The notes beneath the pieces were generated by a model that did no database searches, had not been told where the DNA came from, and saw only the letters and a list, made by a program, of their open reading frames with translations. From contig CANMFL010000005.1 in assembly GCA_947497185.1 (NCBI GenBank), forward strand, positions 124,001 through 188,000: 64,000 nt of DNA, in the 5' to 3' direction. Position numbers and translations under genes: made by a program. This DNA is from an uncultured Paracoccaceae bacterium. Lineage in GTDB: Bacteria > Pseudomonadota > Alphaproteobacteria > Rhodobacterales > Rhodobacteraceae. Of the stretch, positions 55,336 through 64,000 are shown piece by piece (positions within the stretch are counted from its first letter, which is position 1; every line of letters begins with the position of its first letter).

Positions 55336-56450
55336 GCCCGCGTGACGATTACCGATCCCACCGAATAGCCCGCGCCAAACGAACAGATAATGCCGCGTTC
55401 GCCCGGTTGTAGGTCGTCTGAATTCTGCGAAAACGCGATAATTGATCCGGCAGACGACGTGTTCGCGTAGTCCTGCAAAATGTTCGGTTGCTCGCCTGTT
55501 TCCGGCTCGCGGCCAAGCACTTTTTTCCCGATATAATCGTTCATCGTCTTGTTTGCTTGGTGCAGCCAGAGCCGTTTCAGCCCGTCCGCTTGAATATTTT
55601 CATCAGCCATATGGTTGGCAATATGTTGGCTGACAAGCGGCAGAACCTCTTTGAAAACCTTACGCCCGTTTTGCATAAACTGCATGTCGCGACGGTCTTC
55701 CATTTCATCATGAGCACGGCGCAAGTAGCCGTTATTGTTGCGGATATTGTTGGAAAACTGCGTGGCACAACGGGTGGAATTCACCTTGAAATGCGGGCCG
55801 GTCAGGTCTTCATCACGCTCCAGCAACGTCGCCGTCGCCACATCGCCGAAGATGAAATGACAATCCCGATCACGCCATTCTAGATGTGCGGAACAGATTT
55901 CAGGGTTCACAACCAGCGCCCGTTGGATCGAGCCGGACTTGATCATGTCAGCGGCGGTCTGAATACCAAAAGTCGCAGACGAACAGGCGACGTTCATGTC
56001 AAACGCAAAGCCACCTGCACCCAAAAGTTGTTGAATTTCAACGGCAACGGCAGGGTAGGCGCGTTCGTGGTTTGATGCGGCACAAATTACAAGATCAACG
56101 TCAGCAGCATCAACACCCGCCGCCGCAAGCGCCTGTTTACATGCGTCGACGCCAATTTCGGCCATGATACACGGCTCGTCGTCGCTGCGTGACGGCAGGC
56201 TAGGGGCCATGCGGTTCGGGTCGAGAATGCCGGATTTATTCAGAACGTAGCGTTGTTCAATGCCTGACGCCGCGAGAATGAAATCGGCCGAGGAATGCGG
56301 CACGGGGGACATATCGCCAGCCGCGATTGCGTCCGCGTTGTTGGCGTTTTGTATGTCAGCATATGCGTTGAACGCGACGACCAATTCGTCATTGGTGATC
56401 GTTTCAGATGGCGTGAAAACGCCGGTGCCCGTAATCGCGACTTTGAACAT
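55332..56450 (-). CDS. Beta-ketoacyl-ACP synthase III-like protein (FabH family)
   Basis: 372 residues of thiolase fold: AITGTGVFTPSETITNDELV at the start, ADVDLVICAASNHERAYPAV, catalytic Cys in NVACSSATFGIQTA near 155, His in LWLHQANKTMNDYIG near 296 and Asn in DYANTSSAGSIIAFS near 328, completing Cys-His-Asn. It is longer than housekeeping FabH (about 320), so a specialised role such as branched, hydroxylated or secondary acyl chains is possible. AAGGGGG lies before ATG 56450. Confidence 0.88.
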   Translation of the reverse strand: MFKVAITGTGVFTPSETITNDELVVAFNAYADIQNANNADAIAAGDMSPVPHSSADFILAASGIEQRYVLNKSGILDPNRMAPSLPSRSDDEPCIMAEIGVDACKQALAAAGVDAADVDLVICAASNHERAYPAVAVEIQQLLGAGGFAFDMNVACSSATFGIQTAADMIKSGSIQRALVVNPEICSAHLEWRDRDCHFIFGDVATATLLERDEDLTGPHFKVNSTRCATQFSNNIRNNNGYLRRAHDEMEDRRDMQFMQNGRKVFKEVLPLVSQHIANHMADENIQADGLKRLWLHQANKTMNDYIGKKVLGREPETGEQPNILQDYANTSSAGSIIAFSQNSDDLQPGERGIICSFGAGYSVGSVIVTRA

Positions 56451-56574
56451 GTCTGCCCCCTTGATGAGACCCGAGTTTAGCGAGGGCGAGGGGGCAAAGT
56501 CCATGTTGAATGGCATGGCTTTAAGTCGCGTTGTCGCAACGTCGCAGGGCGTTTCGACCGATTCCGCGAGGGGT

Positions 56575-56598
56575 GCCTTAGCGATTTCTCGCTAAGGC
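56575..56598 (-). terminator. Hairpin downstream of carB
   Basis: GCCTTAGCGA (56575-56584) and TCGCTAAGGC (56589-56598) pair perfectly over 10 bases. On the carB strand the loop is GAAA, a stable tetraloop, but no T run follows, so it may protect the RNA end rather than terminate by itself. Confidence 0.5.
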
Positions 56599-56605
56599 AG
56601 GTCAC

Positions 56606-59600
56606 TTATCCTTGCAACGATCTCACGTTCACTTCGCCGCCAGCTTGTTCTTGCAGGGCAAGAGATACAGCGTGGCTCGCTGCTGCAGTCGTGAAGTACG
56701 GGATCTTGTCGTACAGTGCGACGGCGCGGATTTCACGACTGTCTTCAACGGCTTGCGCCCCTTCAGTCGTGTTCATTACCATTGCGATATGCCCGTCCTT
56801 GAGCCGGTCAACGATGGTTAATCCGCCTTCGTAGACCTTGTTCACGATCTCGCAAGCGACGTCGTTTTCGGTCAACCAAGCAGCCGTGCCGCGAGTCGCT
56901 GCGATCTCGAAACCCAAGGTCGTCAAGATTTGGCAGGCTTCAATCATCGCGTCGGTTTTATCCATGTCCTTGATCGACAAGAACACGGTGCCGGATGTTG
57001 GCAGGTCGACGCCAGCGCCCATTTGCGCCTTCAGGAATGCGCGGGCAAAGTTGCGATCCCAGCCCATGACTTCACCCGTTGACCGCATTTCCGGCCCAAG
57101 GATCGTGTCGACGCCGGGGAACCGCGCGAATGGCAGCACCGCTTCTTTGACCGAGAACCAAGGCGTGTTTGGATCGGCGAGCGTGAATGCGTCGCCCATC
57201 GGCAGCACGTCCATCGGGTTTTCCGACACAGGATATGGTGCGCGCAACGGGAAGTTCGACAGTGGTTCGCCCGCCATCAGACGCGCCGCGATAGAGGCGA
57301 TTGCGCTGTCCGTCGCTTTGGCTACGAAAGGCACGGTGCGCGATGCGCGCGGGTTCACCTCGATCAAATAGACCTCTTCGTCTTTGACTGCGAACTGGAT
57401 GTTCATCAGGCCAACGACATTCAACGCCATGGCAAGTGCTTCTGTTTGCTTGCGAATTTCCGCGATCATCGCAGCAGACAAGCTGTGCGGCGGCAAGGAA
57501 CAAGCACTGTCGCCAGAGTGAACGCCAGCTTCCTCGATGTGCTGCATGATGCCCGCAACATGCGTCGCTTTGCCGTCTGACAGACAGTCAACGTCGACTT
57601 CGACCGCGCCAGACAGATAGCTGTCGAGCAGAACAGGGGACTTGCCAGAGACGACAACCGCCTCAGAAATATAGCGGCGCAGCTGATCCATATCACGCAC
57701 GATTTCCATCGCACGACCACCCAGAACAAAGGACGGACGGATCACCAGCGGGAAACCGATGCTTTCCGCGATATCAAGCGCCTCTTGGTCGGTGGACGCG
57801 ATGCCATTAACCGGTTGTTTGAGGCCCAGTTTCTGAACAAGCTGCTGGAAACGCTCACGATCTTCGGCCAAATCAATTGCGTCAGGCGTGGTGCCAAGGA
57901 TCGGAATACCTTCGGCTTCCAACGCATTTGCCAATTTCAACGGTGTCTGACCGCCGAACTGAACGATAACGCCGTGCAAGGTGCCATTTTCCTGCTCAAC
58001 GCGCAGAATTTCCATGACATGTTCGAACGTCAGCGGCTCGAAATACAACCGATCAGAGGTGTCGTAGTCGGTCGAAACCGTCTCTGGGTTGCAGTTAATC
58101 ATGATCGTCTCGTAACCCTGATCCGTCAGCGCATAACAGGCGTGACAGCAGCAATAATCGAACTCGATCCCTTGGCCGATCCGGTTCGGACCACCGCCAA
58201 GAATGACGACTTTCTTGCGATCAGACGGACGGGCCTCGCATTCCACGTCGCCCATCACAGGGGCCTCGTAGGTGGAATACATGTAAGGCGTCTGCGCCTC
58301 AAATTCAGCCGCACAAGTGTCAATCCGTTTGAAAACAGCAGTCACGCCAAGGTTCTGGCGGGCGCGGCGCACGTTGTCTTCGTCGCGGCCTGTCAGTTTG
58401 GCAAGACGAGCATCGGTAAAGCCCATCATCTTGATGGCACGCAAACCTGCTTCGGTAACAGGAAGGCCATTGGTCGTGATTTCAGCTTCTTTTTCAATGA
58501 TTTCGCGGATACGGGCGAGGAACCAAGGATCAAATTTCGTAACCGCATGGATGTCGTCATCGGCGAGACCGTGACGCATCGCTTGGGCAATCACGCGGAT
58601 GCGATCCGGTGTTTGCTTTGCCAACGCTTTGGTGATCGCGGCGGCCTCTGGTGCGCCGGGAATGTCGATTTCGTCAAATCCGGTCAGACCCGTTTCCATC
58701 GACGCGAGCGCCTTTTGCATGGATTCATGGAAGGTCCGGCCAATCGCCATCGCCTCGCCCACGGATTTCATCGCTGTGGTCAGATAAGGTTCAGAGCCTG
58801 CGAATTTCTCGAACGCAAAGCGCGGAATTTTCGTGACGACATAGTCGATTGTCGGCTCAAAGGACGCAGGCGTGACGCCCGTGATGTCGTTGTCCAACTC
58901 GTCGAGCGTATAGCCAACTGCCAGTTTTGCGGCGATTTTGGCAATCGGAAAACCGGTCGCTTTGGAGGCCAATGCGGATGAACGGGACACGCGCGGGTTC
59001 ATTTCGATCACGACCATGCGACCGTCAGCAGGATTCACAGCCCATTGCACGTTCGAGCCGCCAGTTTCGACGCCGATTTCGCGCAAAACGTTAATCGAGT
59101 GGGTCCGCATGACCTGATATTCTTTGTCGGTCAGCGTCAGGGCAGGGGCCACTGTGATGGAATCACCTGTGTGCACACCCATTGGATCGACGTTTTCAAT
59201 CGCGCAGACGATAATGGCGTTGTCGGCTTTGTCGCGGACAACTTCCATCTCGAACTCTTTCCAGCCGAGAAGTGATTCATCGACGAGGATCTGGCCAACG
59301 GGGGACGCTTCCATACCCGTGCGGCAGAAATGTTCGTACTGATCGCGGTTATATGCAACGCCGCCGCCCGTGCCGCCAAGGGTAAAGGCAGGGCGGATGA
59401 TGGCGGGCAGGCCGACATATTCAATCGCATCAATCGCAAGCTGAAGACCCGCGTGGATGTCGAATTTACCAGCGTCGTTCTTCGGTGCGGTGACAATCGT
59501 AGCCTTCGGGTTTTCGATGCCGAGACGATCCATCGCTTCGCGGAAAAGCTTGCGATCTTCTGCCATTTCAATGGCTTCGCGGTTCGCGCCGATCATTTGG

Positions 59601-59938
59601 ACGTTGAATTTCTTCAGCACGCCCATTTCTTCGAGAGCAAGAGAGGTGTTCAAACCAGTCTGACCACCCATCGTCGGCAACAGCGCGTCTGGGCGTTCTT
59701 TTTCAATAATCTTGGCGACAACCTCGGGGGTGATCGGCTCGATATAAGTCGCGTCAGCCAGACCCGGATCGGTCATGATCGTCGCAGGGTTCGAGTTCAC
59801 GAGGATAACGCGATACCCTTCTTCGCGCAGGGCCTTACAGGCTTGGGCGCCGGAATAATCGAATTCACAGGCTTGCCCAATCACAATAGGGCCTGCACCG
59901 ATTATCATGATCGACTTAATATCATCACGTTTTGGCAT
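56606..59938 (-). CDS. carB: Carbamoyl-phosphate synthase, large subunit
   Basis: CarB makes carbamoyl phosphate from bicarbonate, ammonia (delivered by CarA) and two ATP, feeding arginine and pyrimidine synthesis. The 1110 residues show the duplicated plan: ATP-grasp half 1 ([20 protein letters not shown] at the start, [11 protein letters not shown] near 185), oligomerisation domain, ATP-grasp half 2 ([20 protein letters not shown] near 585, [14 protein letters not shown] near 740) and a C-terminal allosteric MGS domain. It is slightly longer than the E. coli protein (1073). carA is not in the window. Confidence 0.97.
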   Translation of the reverse strand: MPKRDDIKSIMIIGAGPIVIGQACEFDYSGAQACKALREEGYRVILVNSNPATIMTDPGLADATYIEPITPEVVAKIIEKERPDALLPTMGGQTGLNTSLALEEMGVLKKFNVQMIGANREAIEMAEDRKLFREAMDRLGIENPKATIVTAPKNDAGKFDIHAGLQLAIDAIEYVGLPAIIRPAFTLGGTGGGVAYNRDQYEHFCRTGMEASPVGQILVDESLLGWKEFEMEVVRDKADNAIIVCAIENVDPMGVHTGDSITVAPALTLTDKEYQVMRTHSINVLREIGVETGGSNVQWAVNPADGRMVVIEMNPRVSRSSALASKATGFPIAKIAAKLAVGYTLDELDNDITGVTPASFEPTIDYVVTKIPRFAFEKFAGSEPYLTTAMKSVGEAMAIGRTFHESMQKALASMETGLTGFDEIDIPGAPEAAAITKALAKQTPDRIRVIAQAMRHGLADDDIHAVTKFDPWFLARIREIIEKEAEITTNGLPVTEAGLRAIKMMGFTDARLAKLTGRDEDNVRRARQNLGVTAVFKRIDTCAAEFEAQTPYMYSTYEAPVMGDVECEARPSDRKKVVILGGGPNRIGQGIEFDYCCCHACYALTDQGYETIMINCNPETVSTDYDTSDRLYFEPLTFEHVMEILRVEQENGTLHGVIVQFGGQTPLKLANALEAEGIPILGTTPDAIDLAEDRERFQQLVQKLGLKQPVNGIASTDQEALDIAESIGFPLVIRPSFVLGGRAMEIVRDMDQLRRYISEAVVVSGKSPVLLDSYLSGAVEVDVDCLSDGKATHVAGIMQHIEEAGVHSGDSACSLPPHSLSAAMIAEIRKQTEALAMALNVVGLMNIQFAVKDEEVYLIEVNPRASRTVPFVAKATDSAIASIAARLMAGEPLSNFPLRAPYPVSENPMDVLPMGDAFTLADPNTPWFSVKEAVLPFARFPGVDTILGPEMRSTGEVMGWDRNFARAFLKAQMGAGVDLPTSGTVFLSIKDMDKTDAMIEACQILTTLGFEIAATRGTAAWLTENDVACEIVNKVYEGGLTIVDRLKDGHIAMVMNTTEGAQAVEDSREIRAVALYDKIPYFTTAAASHAVSLALQEQAGGEVNVRSLQG

Positions 59939-60037
59939 GGCAAACCCCTGAGTATGTGCAAATTGTCCTGCGTTATAGAGTTGGTGCAGTCAGGCGCAAG
60001 CGCGATTCTCGACTTTTTTCGCAAGGGCACGGCTAAG

Positions 60038-60079
60038 CGATTTTTCTAGAAAAATCGGACGAATTTTCGCGAAAATTCG
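60038..60079. repeat. Tandem palindromes between carB and aspS
   Basis: CGATTTTTCTAGAAAAATCG (60038-60057) and CGAATTTTCGCGAAAATTCG (60060-60079) are perfect 20-base palindromes two bases apart. The design matches the pair at 53232-53271, but here the flanking genes diverge, so a shared terminator role does not fit. Confidence 0.85.
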
Positions 60080-60081
60080 AT

Positions 60082-60120
60082 GCCTCCGGCGGGGATTTAG
60101 AAAAAGCCAAAGAAGCGGGG
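60082..60120 (+). repeat. Dispersed intergenic repeat, type B copy 2
   Basis: GCCTCCGGCGGGGAT, AT-rich middle, CAAAGAAGCGGGG; 36 of 39 bases match 21053-21091. It directly follows the tandem palindromes and lies 72 bases before the aspS ATG, possibly within its promoter or leader. Confidence 0.75.
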
Positions 60121-60192
60121 CCTTGGTTTGCTTGACTTTGCCTGTGCAACAAGGTGTAGACGGGGCAAATTCGTCTCTTGAAGGACCTTATA

Positions 60193-62046
60193 ATGCACGC
60201 CTATCGTTCCCATTCCTGCGCCGCCCTGACTGCCGCCAATGTTGGCGATACCGTTCGCCTGTCTGGTTGGGTCAATCGGGTACGCGACCACGGCGGCATC
60301 TTGTTCATCGATTTGCGTGATCATTACGGCATCACGCAGATTTTGTGTGACCCTGATTCCGCGGCGTTTGCCGACGTAGAAAAGGTGCGCTCTGAATGGT
60401 GTATCCGCATTGATGGTGAGGTAAAGGCGCGCGCGCCCGAGTTGGTCAATGCGAAGCTGCCAACTGGTGAAGTCGAGGTTTTCATTCGTGAAATCGAGGT
60501 GTTGGGCGAGTCTAAAGAATTGCCGTTAATGGTGTTTGGCGATCAGGAATACCCTGAGGAAACACGCCTAAAGTACCGTTATCTTGATCTGCGTCGCGAG
60601 GCGATGCAGGACAACATGAAGCTGCGTTCGGACGTCGTGGCGTCCATGCGCAAGCGGATGTGGGACAGCGGTTTCCGCGAATACCAGACGCCGATTATCA
60701 CGTCGTCTTCGCCTGAAGGTGCGCGCGACTTTCTGATCCCGTCACGTCTGCACCCTGGGAAATTCTATGCGCTGCCACAGGCGCCGCAGCAATTTAAACA
60801 GCTGATCATGGTGTCCGGCTACGACAAGTATTTCCAAATCGCCCCATGTTTCCGCGATGAAGACCCACGTGCTGATCGCTCACCAACTGATTTCTATCAG
60901 CTTGACTTAGAGATGTCTTTTGTGGAGCAGCAGGACGTTTTCGACACGATCCAGCCGGTTCTGACAGGCGTGTTCGAGGAATTTGGTGGTGGTCGCAAAG
61001 TTGACCAGACGTGGGAGCAGATTTCGTACCGCGATGCCGCCCTGTGGTACGGGTCGGACAAGCCTGATCTGCGCAATCCGATCAAAATGCAGGTTGTCTC
61101 CGAGCACTTTAAAGACTCTGGTTTTGCGATTTTCGCGAAGTTGCTTGAGCAAGACGGCACCGAAGTCCGCGCGATTCCTGCCCCAACGGGTGGGTCGCGT
61201 AAATTCTGTGACCGCATGAATGCTTTCGCCCAGAAAGAAGGCCTGCCGGGTATGGGCTATATCTTCTGGCGCGAAAAGACTGCTGACGCGGTGGCCCAAG
61301 AACTTGGGATTACAGTGAAAGAAGCCCAAGCCAAGCTGAAATCTGGCGAAGTTGAAGGTGGCATGGAAGCCGCTGGACCGCTTGCGAAAAACATCGGACC
61401 AGAGCGCACAGAAGCCATTCGCCAGCAGTTGGGTCTTGGCCTTGGCGATGCGGCGTTCTTCTTGGGCGGCAAGCCGAAAGCGTTTGAGGCGGTTGCTGGA
61501 CGTGCCCGCGTGACCATCGGTGACGAGTTGGGTTTGACCGACACGAACCGCTTCGCATTCGCGTGGATCGTTGACTTCCCGATTTACGAGCGTGACGAAG
61601 AAACCGGCAAAATCGACTTTGAACACAACCCGTTCTCGATGCCGCAAGGTGGAATGGCCGCACTCGAAGGCAATCCAGAGGACGTGTTGGGTTTCCAATA
61701 CGATCTGGCCTGTAACGGTTACGAATTGGTGTCTGGCGCGATCCGGAACCACCGTCCCGAAATCATGTTCAAGGCGTTCGAAATTGCGGGCTACGGCGCT
61801 GACGAGGTCGAAAAACGCTTTGGCGGGATGGTTAACGCGTTCCAATACGGTGCGCCGCCACACGGTGGTTGTGCCGCTGGGATTGACCGGATTGTGATGC
61901 TGCTGGCGGATGCGACGAACATCCGCGAGGTCATCATGTTCCCGATGAACCAACGTGCCGAAGACTTGATGATGGGCGCGCCCAACGATCCGCAGAATGA
62001 ACAGCTGCGTGAATTGAACCTACGTGTGTTGCCTGTCGAAAGCTAA
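60193..62046 (+). CDS. aspS: Aspartyl-tRNA synthetase
   Basis: AspRS charges tRNA-Asp and, in bacteria lacking AsnRS, also tRNA-Asn. The 617 residues comprise the OB anticodon domain ([20 protein letters not shown]), the class II core with motif 1 near 150 ([19 protein letters not shown]), motif 2 ([19 protein letters not shown]), the bacterial GAD insert ([20 protein letters not shown] region) and motif 3 ([15 protein letters not shown]). ATG 60193 follows GAAGGA and matches the usual start MHAYRSHSC; the frame opens at 60178. Confidence 0.96.
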   Translation: MHAYRSHSCAALTAANVGDTVRLSGWVNRVRDHGGILFIDLRDHYGITQILCDPDSAAFADVEKVRSEWCIRIDGEVKARAPELVNAKLPTGEVEVFIREIEVLGESKELPLMVFGDQEYPEETRLKYRYLDLRREAMQDNMKLRSDVVASMRKRMWDSGFREYQTPIITSSSPEGARDFLIPSRLHPGKFYALPQAPQQFKQLIMVSGYDKYFQIAPCFRDEDPRADRSPTDFYQLDLEMSFVEQQDVFDTIQPVLTGVFEEFGGGRKVDQTWEQISYRDAALWYGSDKPDLRNPIKMQVVSEHFKDSGFAIFAKLLEQDGTEVRAIPAPTGGSRKFCDRMNAFAQKEGLPGMGYIFWREKTADAVAQELGITVKEAQAKLKSGEVEGGMEAAGPLAKNIGPERTEAIRQQLGLGLGDAAFFLGGKPKAFEAVAGRARVTIGDELGLTDTNRFAFAWIVDFPIYERDEETGKIDFEHNPFSMPQGGMAALEGNPEDVLGFQYDLACNGYELVSGAIRNHRPEIMFKAFEIAGYGADEVEKRFGGMVNAFQYGAPPHGGCAAGIDRIVMLLADATNIREVIMFPMNQRAEDLMMGAPNDPQNEQLRELNLRVLPVES

Positions 62047-62063
62047 AGTATTTCCCTGCATTG

Positions 62064-62101
62064 AAAGGCGCCGTGTCCAGAATTGGCGCGGCGCCTTTTT
62101 T
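62064..62101 (+). terminator. Terminator of aspS
   Basis: AAAGGCGCCG (62064-62073) and CGGCGCCTTT (62089-62098) pair over 10 bases, and the T run continues to 62101. It starts 17 bases after the aspS stop. Confidence 0.9.
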
Positions 62102-62168
62102 GTATCTGGCCCTAGGTTTTGCGGGCGGGTCTGCGCCAAGTGAAACCGTTATTACGAGGAAAACGCTT

Positions 62169-62876
62169 ATGTCCCGATCGCTAGGTCCAATTGTTGAAAA
62201 CTGGACACCCGCAGCACGGCCGTATGATCTAACGTTACGCGGGACTTGGGCGTCGTTGCGCATAATGGATGCGGGCCGAGATGCGGCTGGACTGTGGGAC
62301 GTGTTCAAGGATGCACCTTGGGTTTGGGATTATCTTTATGGCGTGGCCCCAGCAGATGAGGCGGCGTTCACCGAGGTTATGCAGGCGAACGCGGCCCGCA
62401 CATCGCAGCCGTGTTATACGATCGGCGCGACGGATGATGCGGCCCCGTTGGGCTATGCGTGTTTTTGGACGGTTGTGCCTGAAATGGGCTGCGTCGAAAT
62501 CGGAAACGTGAATCTGTCACCTGCCTTGCAACAAACGCCCATCGCAACCGAGGCGTTTTTTCTGATGATCGATTGGGCGATATCAAACGGGTATCGGCGA
62601 GTTGAATGGAAATGCAATGCGTTGAACATGCCATCGCGTAAGGCCGCGCAAAGGTTGGGTTTTTCTTACGAAGGTGTGTTTCGCAAGCATGTCGTCGTGA
62701 AGGGCCATAACCGCGATACGGCGTGGTTTGCGCTTACAGATGATGATTGGCCTGCATTGCGAGCGGCATTTATGGTCTGGCTCGGTAAGGATAATTTTGA
62801 CGTAGATGGCCAGCAACGGACATCACTTGCGCAATTGACCCGCCCGCATTTGGTGCAGTCCGATCCGATTACATGA
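62169..62876 (+). CDS. GNAT acetyltransferase, RimJ/RimL type
   Basis: 235 residues. LTLRGTWASLRIMDAGRDAA begins the fold; GYACFWTVVPEMGCVEIGNV is the central strand; TPIATEAFFLMIDWAISNG replaces the usual Q/RxxGxG loop region; VEWKCNALNMPSRKAAQRLGFSYEGVFRKH is motif B, closely like RimL-type enzymes. It probably acetylates an N-terminus or small amine; the substrate is unknown. ATG 62169 is used: upstream the same frame runs through the aspS terminator. It overlaps the convergent response-regulator gene by 8 bases. Confidence 0.85.
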   Translation: MSRSLGPIVENWTPAARPYDLTLRGTWASLRIMDAGRDAAGLWDVFKDAPWVWDYLYGVAPADEAAFTEVMQANAARTSQPCYTIGATDDAAPLGYACFWTVVPEMGCVEIGNVNLSPALQQTPIATEAFFLMIDWAISNGYRRVEWKCNALNMPSRKAAQRLGFSYEGVFRKHVVVKGHNRDTAWFALTDDDWPALRAAFMVWLGKDNFDVDGQQRTSLAQLTRPHLVQSDPIT

Positions 62877-63585
62877 AGTCAGCACTGGCGAGGCGAGCCT
62901 GCACCAATGCGGCAAGTTGCGCGATCTGCGGCTTTAGCGGATCGCCATTCCTGCGCCGTAAGGCCAGCGCGTTGACCGCTTCTCCTAGGTCGGGGTCAGA
63001 AACACTACGCGCGACACCGCCAAGGAACTGCGTGACATAATCAATCGCAGCTAATTCTTGCCCACCATCTAGCACTTGGGCCACGTGGCTCAGGTCATCG
63101 TGGAACGCGATCATGTCGGGTTTCACCTGTTCATCGCTAAGCAAACGCGGACCTGGAGGCTGTCTGTCTTGCGGCAAATGCGCAAGGATCGCGTCCTGAA
63201 ATGCGGTTAACGACAAGATCGGTTTCGCCAGAAAACCATCAGCACCGCTATCCATCACATCATCCGCAAGCGTATCATCGCCACTGGTGCCAAGGATCAC
63301 GTCGATCCGCGGGGATGCGTTGGCCATGTCTTTTATTAACTTTAACCCTGACCCATCCGGCAAGCCAACATCAACGATCATCACACAAGGCCGATAAATA
63401 CGCAGGTGCCGTTCGGCATGCGACAGACTATCCGCCCGCCTAATCCGCGCCCCTGATCGCAGGCAAAGCAGCCGAATAGCTTCGCTTGCGAAACGGCTAT
63501 CCTCGACCACCAAAACAGTAAGACCCAATAAGGGCCGCCGCGCGGTGGCGGGTTGATGTAGGAATAAGCCTTCTGTGCCGTCCAT
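62869..63585 (-). CDS. Orphan response regulator with unassigned C-terminal domain
   Basis: 238 residues. The receiver domain (residues 20-135) has the acid pair Glu28-Asp29 (VLVVEDSRF), phosphoacceptor Asp72 (MIVDVGLPDGSG), Thr100 in LGTSGDD and Lys121 in FLAKPI, all needed for phosphorylation. The C-terminal 95 residues are helical (AQVLDGGQELAAIDYVTQFL, NALALRRRNGDPLKPQ) and match no DNA-binding or GGDEF/EAL domain I know; they may bind a protein partner. No histidine kinase gene is nearby. Confidence 0.87.
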   Translation of the reverse strand: MDGTEGLFLHQPATARRPLLGLTVLVVEDSRFASEAIRLLCLRSGARIRRADSLSHAERHLRIYRPCVMIVDVGLPDGSGLKLIKDMANASPRIDVILGTSGDDTLADDVMDSGADGFLAKPILSLTAFQDAILAHLPQDRQPPGPRLLSDEQVKPDMIAFHDDLSHVAQVLDGGQELAAIDYVTQFLGGVARSVSDPDLGEAVNALALRRRNGDPLKPQIAQLAALVQARLASADFM

Positions 63586-63745
63586 GTCGTTCCCCGATTC
63601 TCAAAACCTCACCTATTGACGCAGCACAAGGTGAACAGGCGATTAAGACCCGCCAGAATGCCGCAGCGTTGCGGTCTTTTCGTCAATTGCGGGAATGGGT
63701 GCTGGCTGGCATAAGGTGATGACACATGAAAATAGGAGACCTGAC

Positions 63746-64000
63746 ATGATCGGTCGCTTGAACCACGTTGCTATTGCTGTCCCTGACCTAGAGGCCGCAA
63801 GTGCGCAGTACCGCAACACGCTGGGTGCGACTGTTGGCGCCCCGCAAGACGAGCCGGATCATGGTGTGACGGTCGTGTTCATCGAACTGCCGAACACGAA
63901 GATTGAACTGTTATACCCGCTAGGTGATGAATCTCCGATTAACGGCTTCCTCGAAAAGAACCCTAGCGGCGGCATTCACCATATTTGTTACGAAGTGGAC
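63746..64000 (+). CDS. mce: Methylmalonyl-CoA epimerase, N-terminal part
   Basis: The epimerase converts (S)-methylmalonyl-CoA from PccAB to the (R)-form used by Mcm. The visible 85 residues match the family closely: RLNHVAIAVPDLEAASAQYR with metal ligand His7, PNTKIELLYPLGDESPI with Glu53, and GIHHICYEVD with the second His, including the catalytic region. The gene runs off the right edge of the window. ATAGGAGA precedes ATG 63746. It is about 55 kb from mcm, so it is not part of that operon. Confidence 0.93.
   Translation, partial: MIGRLNHVAIAVPDLEAASAQYRNTLGATVGAPQDEPDHGVTVVFIELPNTKIELLYPLGDESPINGFLEKNPSGGIHHICYEVD

Noticed and set aside
57785..58981. 398-codon open frame opposite carB
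   Set aside because: It lies wholly inside the strongly conserved carB gene, is rich in Arg, His and Phe, and has no family features. It is a shadow of the high-GC coding strand.
60907..61953. 348-codon open frame opposite aspS
   Set aside because: Antisense to an unmistakable AspRS, with composition typical of a shadow frame.

Overview
The window looks like chromosome of a marine alphaproteobacterium of the Rhodobacteraceae (Roseobacter group, in the general range of Octadecabacter/Loktanella/Yoonia); the genus is inferred from gene content and protein character only. Supporting features are the propionyl-CoA carboxylase / methylmalonyl-CoA mutase set, a class I PHB synthase with phasin and PhaR, a short ProRS, SdhE next to a small XRE regulator, an LdtR-type MarR regulator, and the ppx-ppk-hda-AI-2E transporter gene order. 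Nearly all of the sequence is dense core genome. I see no rRNA, tRNA, CRISPR array, insertion sequence or prophage.

Layout. 1-11.7 kb: end of an MFS exporter, then the propionyl-CoA route: pccB, four small genes or gene remnants, pccA, a DUF4174 gene on the other strand, and mcm followed by a tight run (VOC protein, GNAT, J-domain protein, EEP-family phosphohydrolase). The methylmalonyl-CoA epimerase gene starts at the far right edge (63746), so the pathway is split across the window. 11.7-17.3 kb: polyphosphate (ppx, ppk) and replication control (hda) on the minus strand, with an AI-2E family membrane protein. 17.5-21 kb: proS and the LolC/E-LolD lipoprotein exporter. 21-31.7 kb: small membrane and secreted proteins, parE, a 2OG-Fe(II) oxygenase, MATE exporter, HdeA-like protein, aspartate aminotransferase, XRE regulator, sdhE, ldtR. 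31.8-34.2 kb: a surface-lipoprotein system, a Slam-type outer-membrane translocator and its likely TbpB-like lipoprotein substrate. 34.5-37.1 kb: thyA-folA followed by an AT-rich, probably acquired DUF3644/HEPN gene with a frameshift near its 3' end. 37-42.9 kb: cspA, an ArsC/Spx-like protein, thrS and three consecutive alpha/beta hydrolases, the last lacking its catalytic Ser and His. 42.9-50.1 kb: PHB metabolism: phaZ with an Ala/Lys/Pro tail, divergent phaC, phaP behind two palindromic PhaR-type operators, and phaR after a Nudix gene and a phosphate transporter. 50-64 kb: LysR regulator, proC, csaA, a hydroxyacid dehydrogenase, tdk, an unrecognised HTH gene overlapping arsH, a FabH-like synthase, carB, aspS, a GNAT and an orphan response regulator.

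How the genes work together. PHB synthesis and breakdown with the propionyl-CoA to succinyl-CoA route form a carbon-storage and assimilation theme. thyA, folA, tdk and carB serve nucleotide supply. lolCE/lolD and the Slam pair are two successive steps of lipoprotein export, from inner membrane to outer membrane to cell surface. Regulatory DNA stands out: PhaR palindromes sit on the phasin promoter, TTTGCAAA-like half-sites lie before pccB, and at least two families of intergenic repeat (GCCTCCGGCGGG elements and tandem TTTTCGCGAAAA palindromes) recur between unrelated genes.
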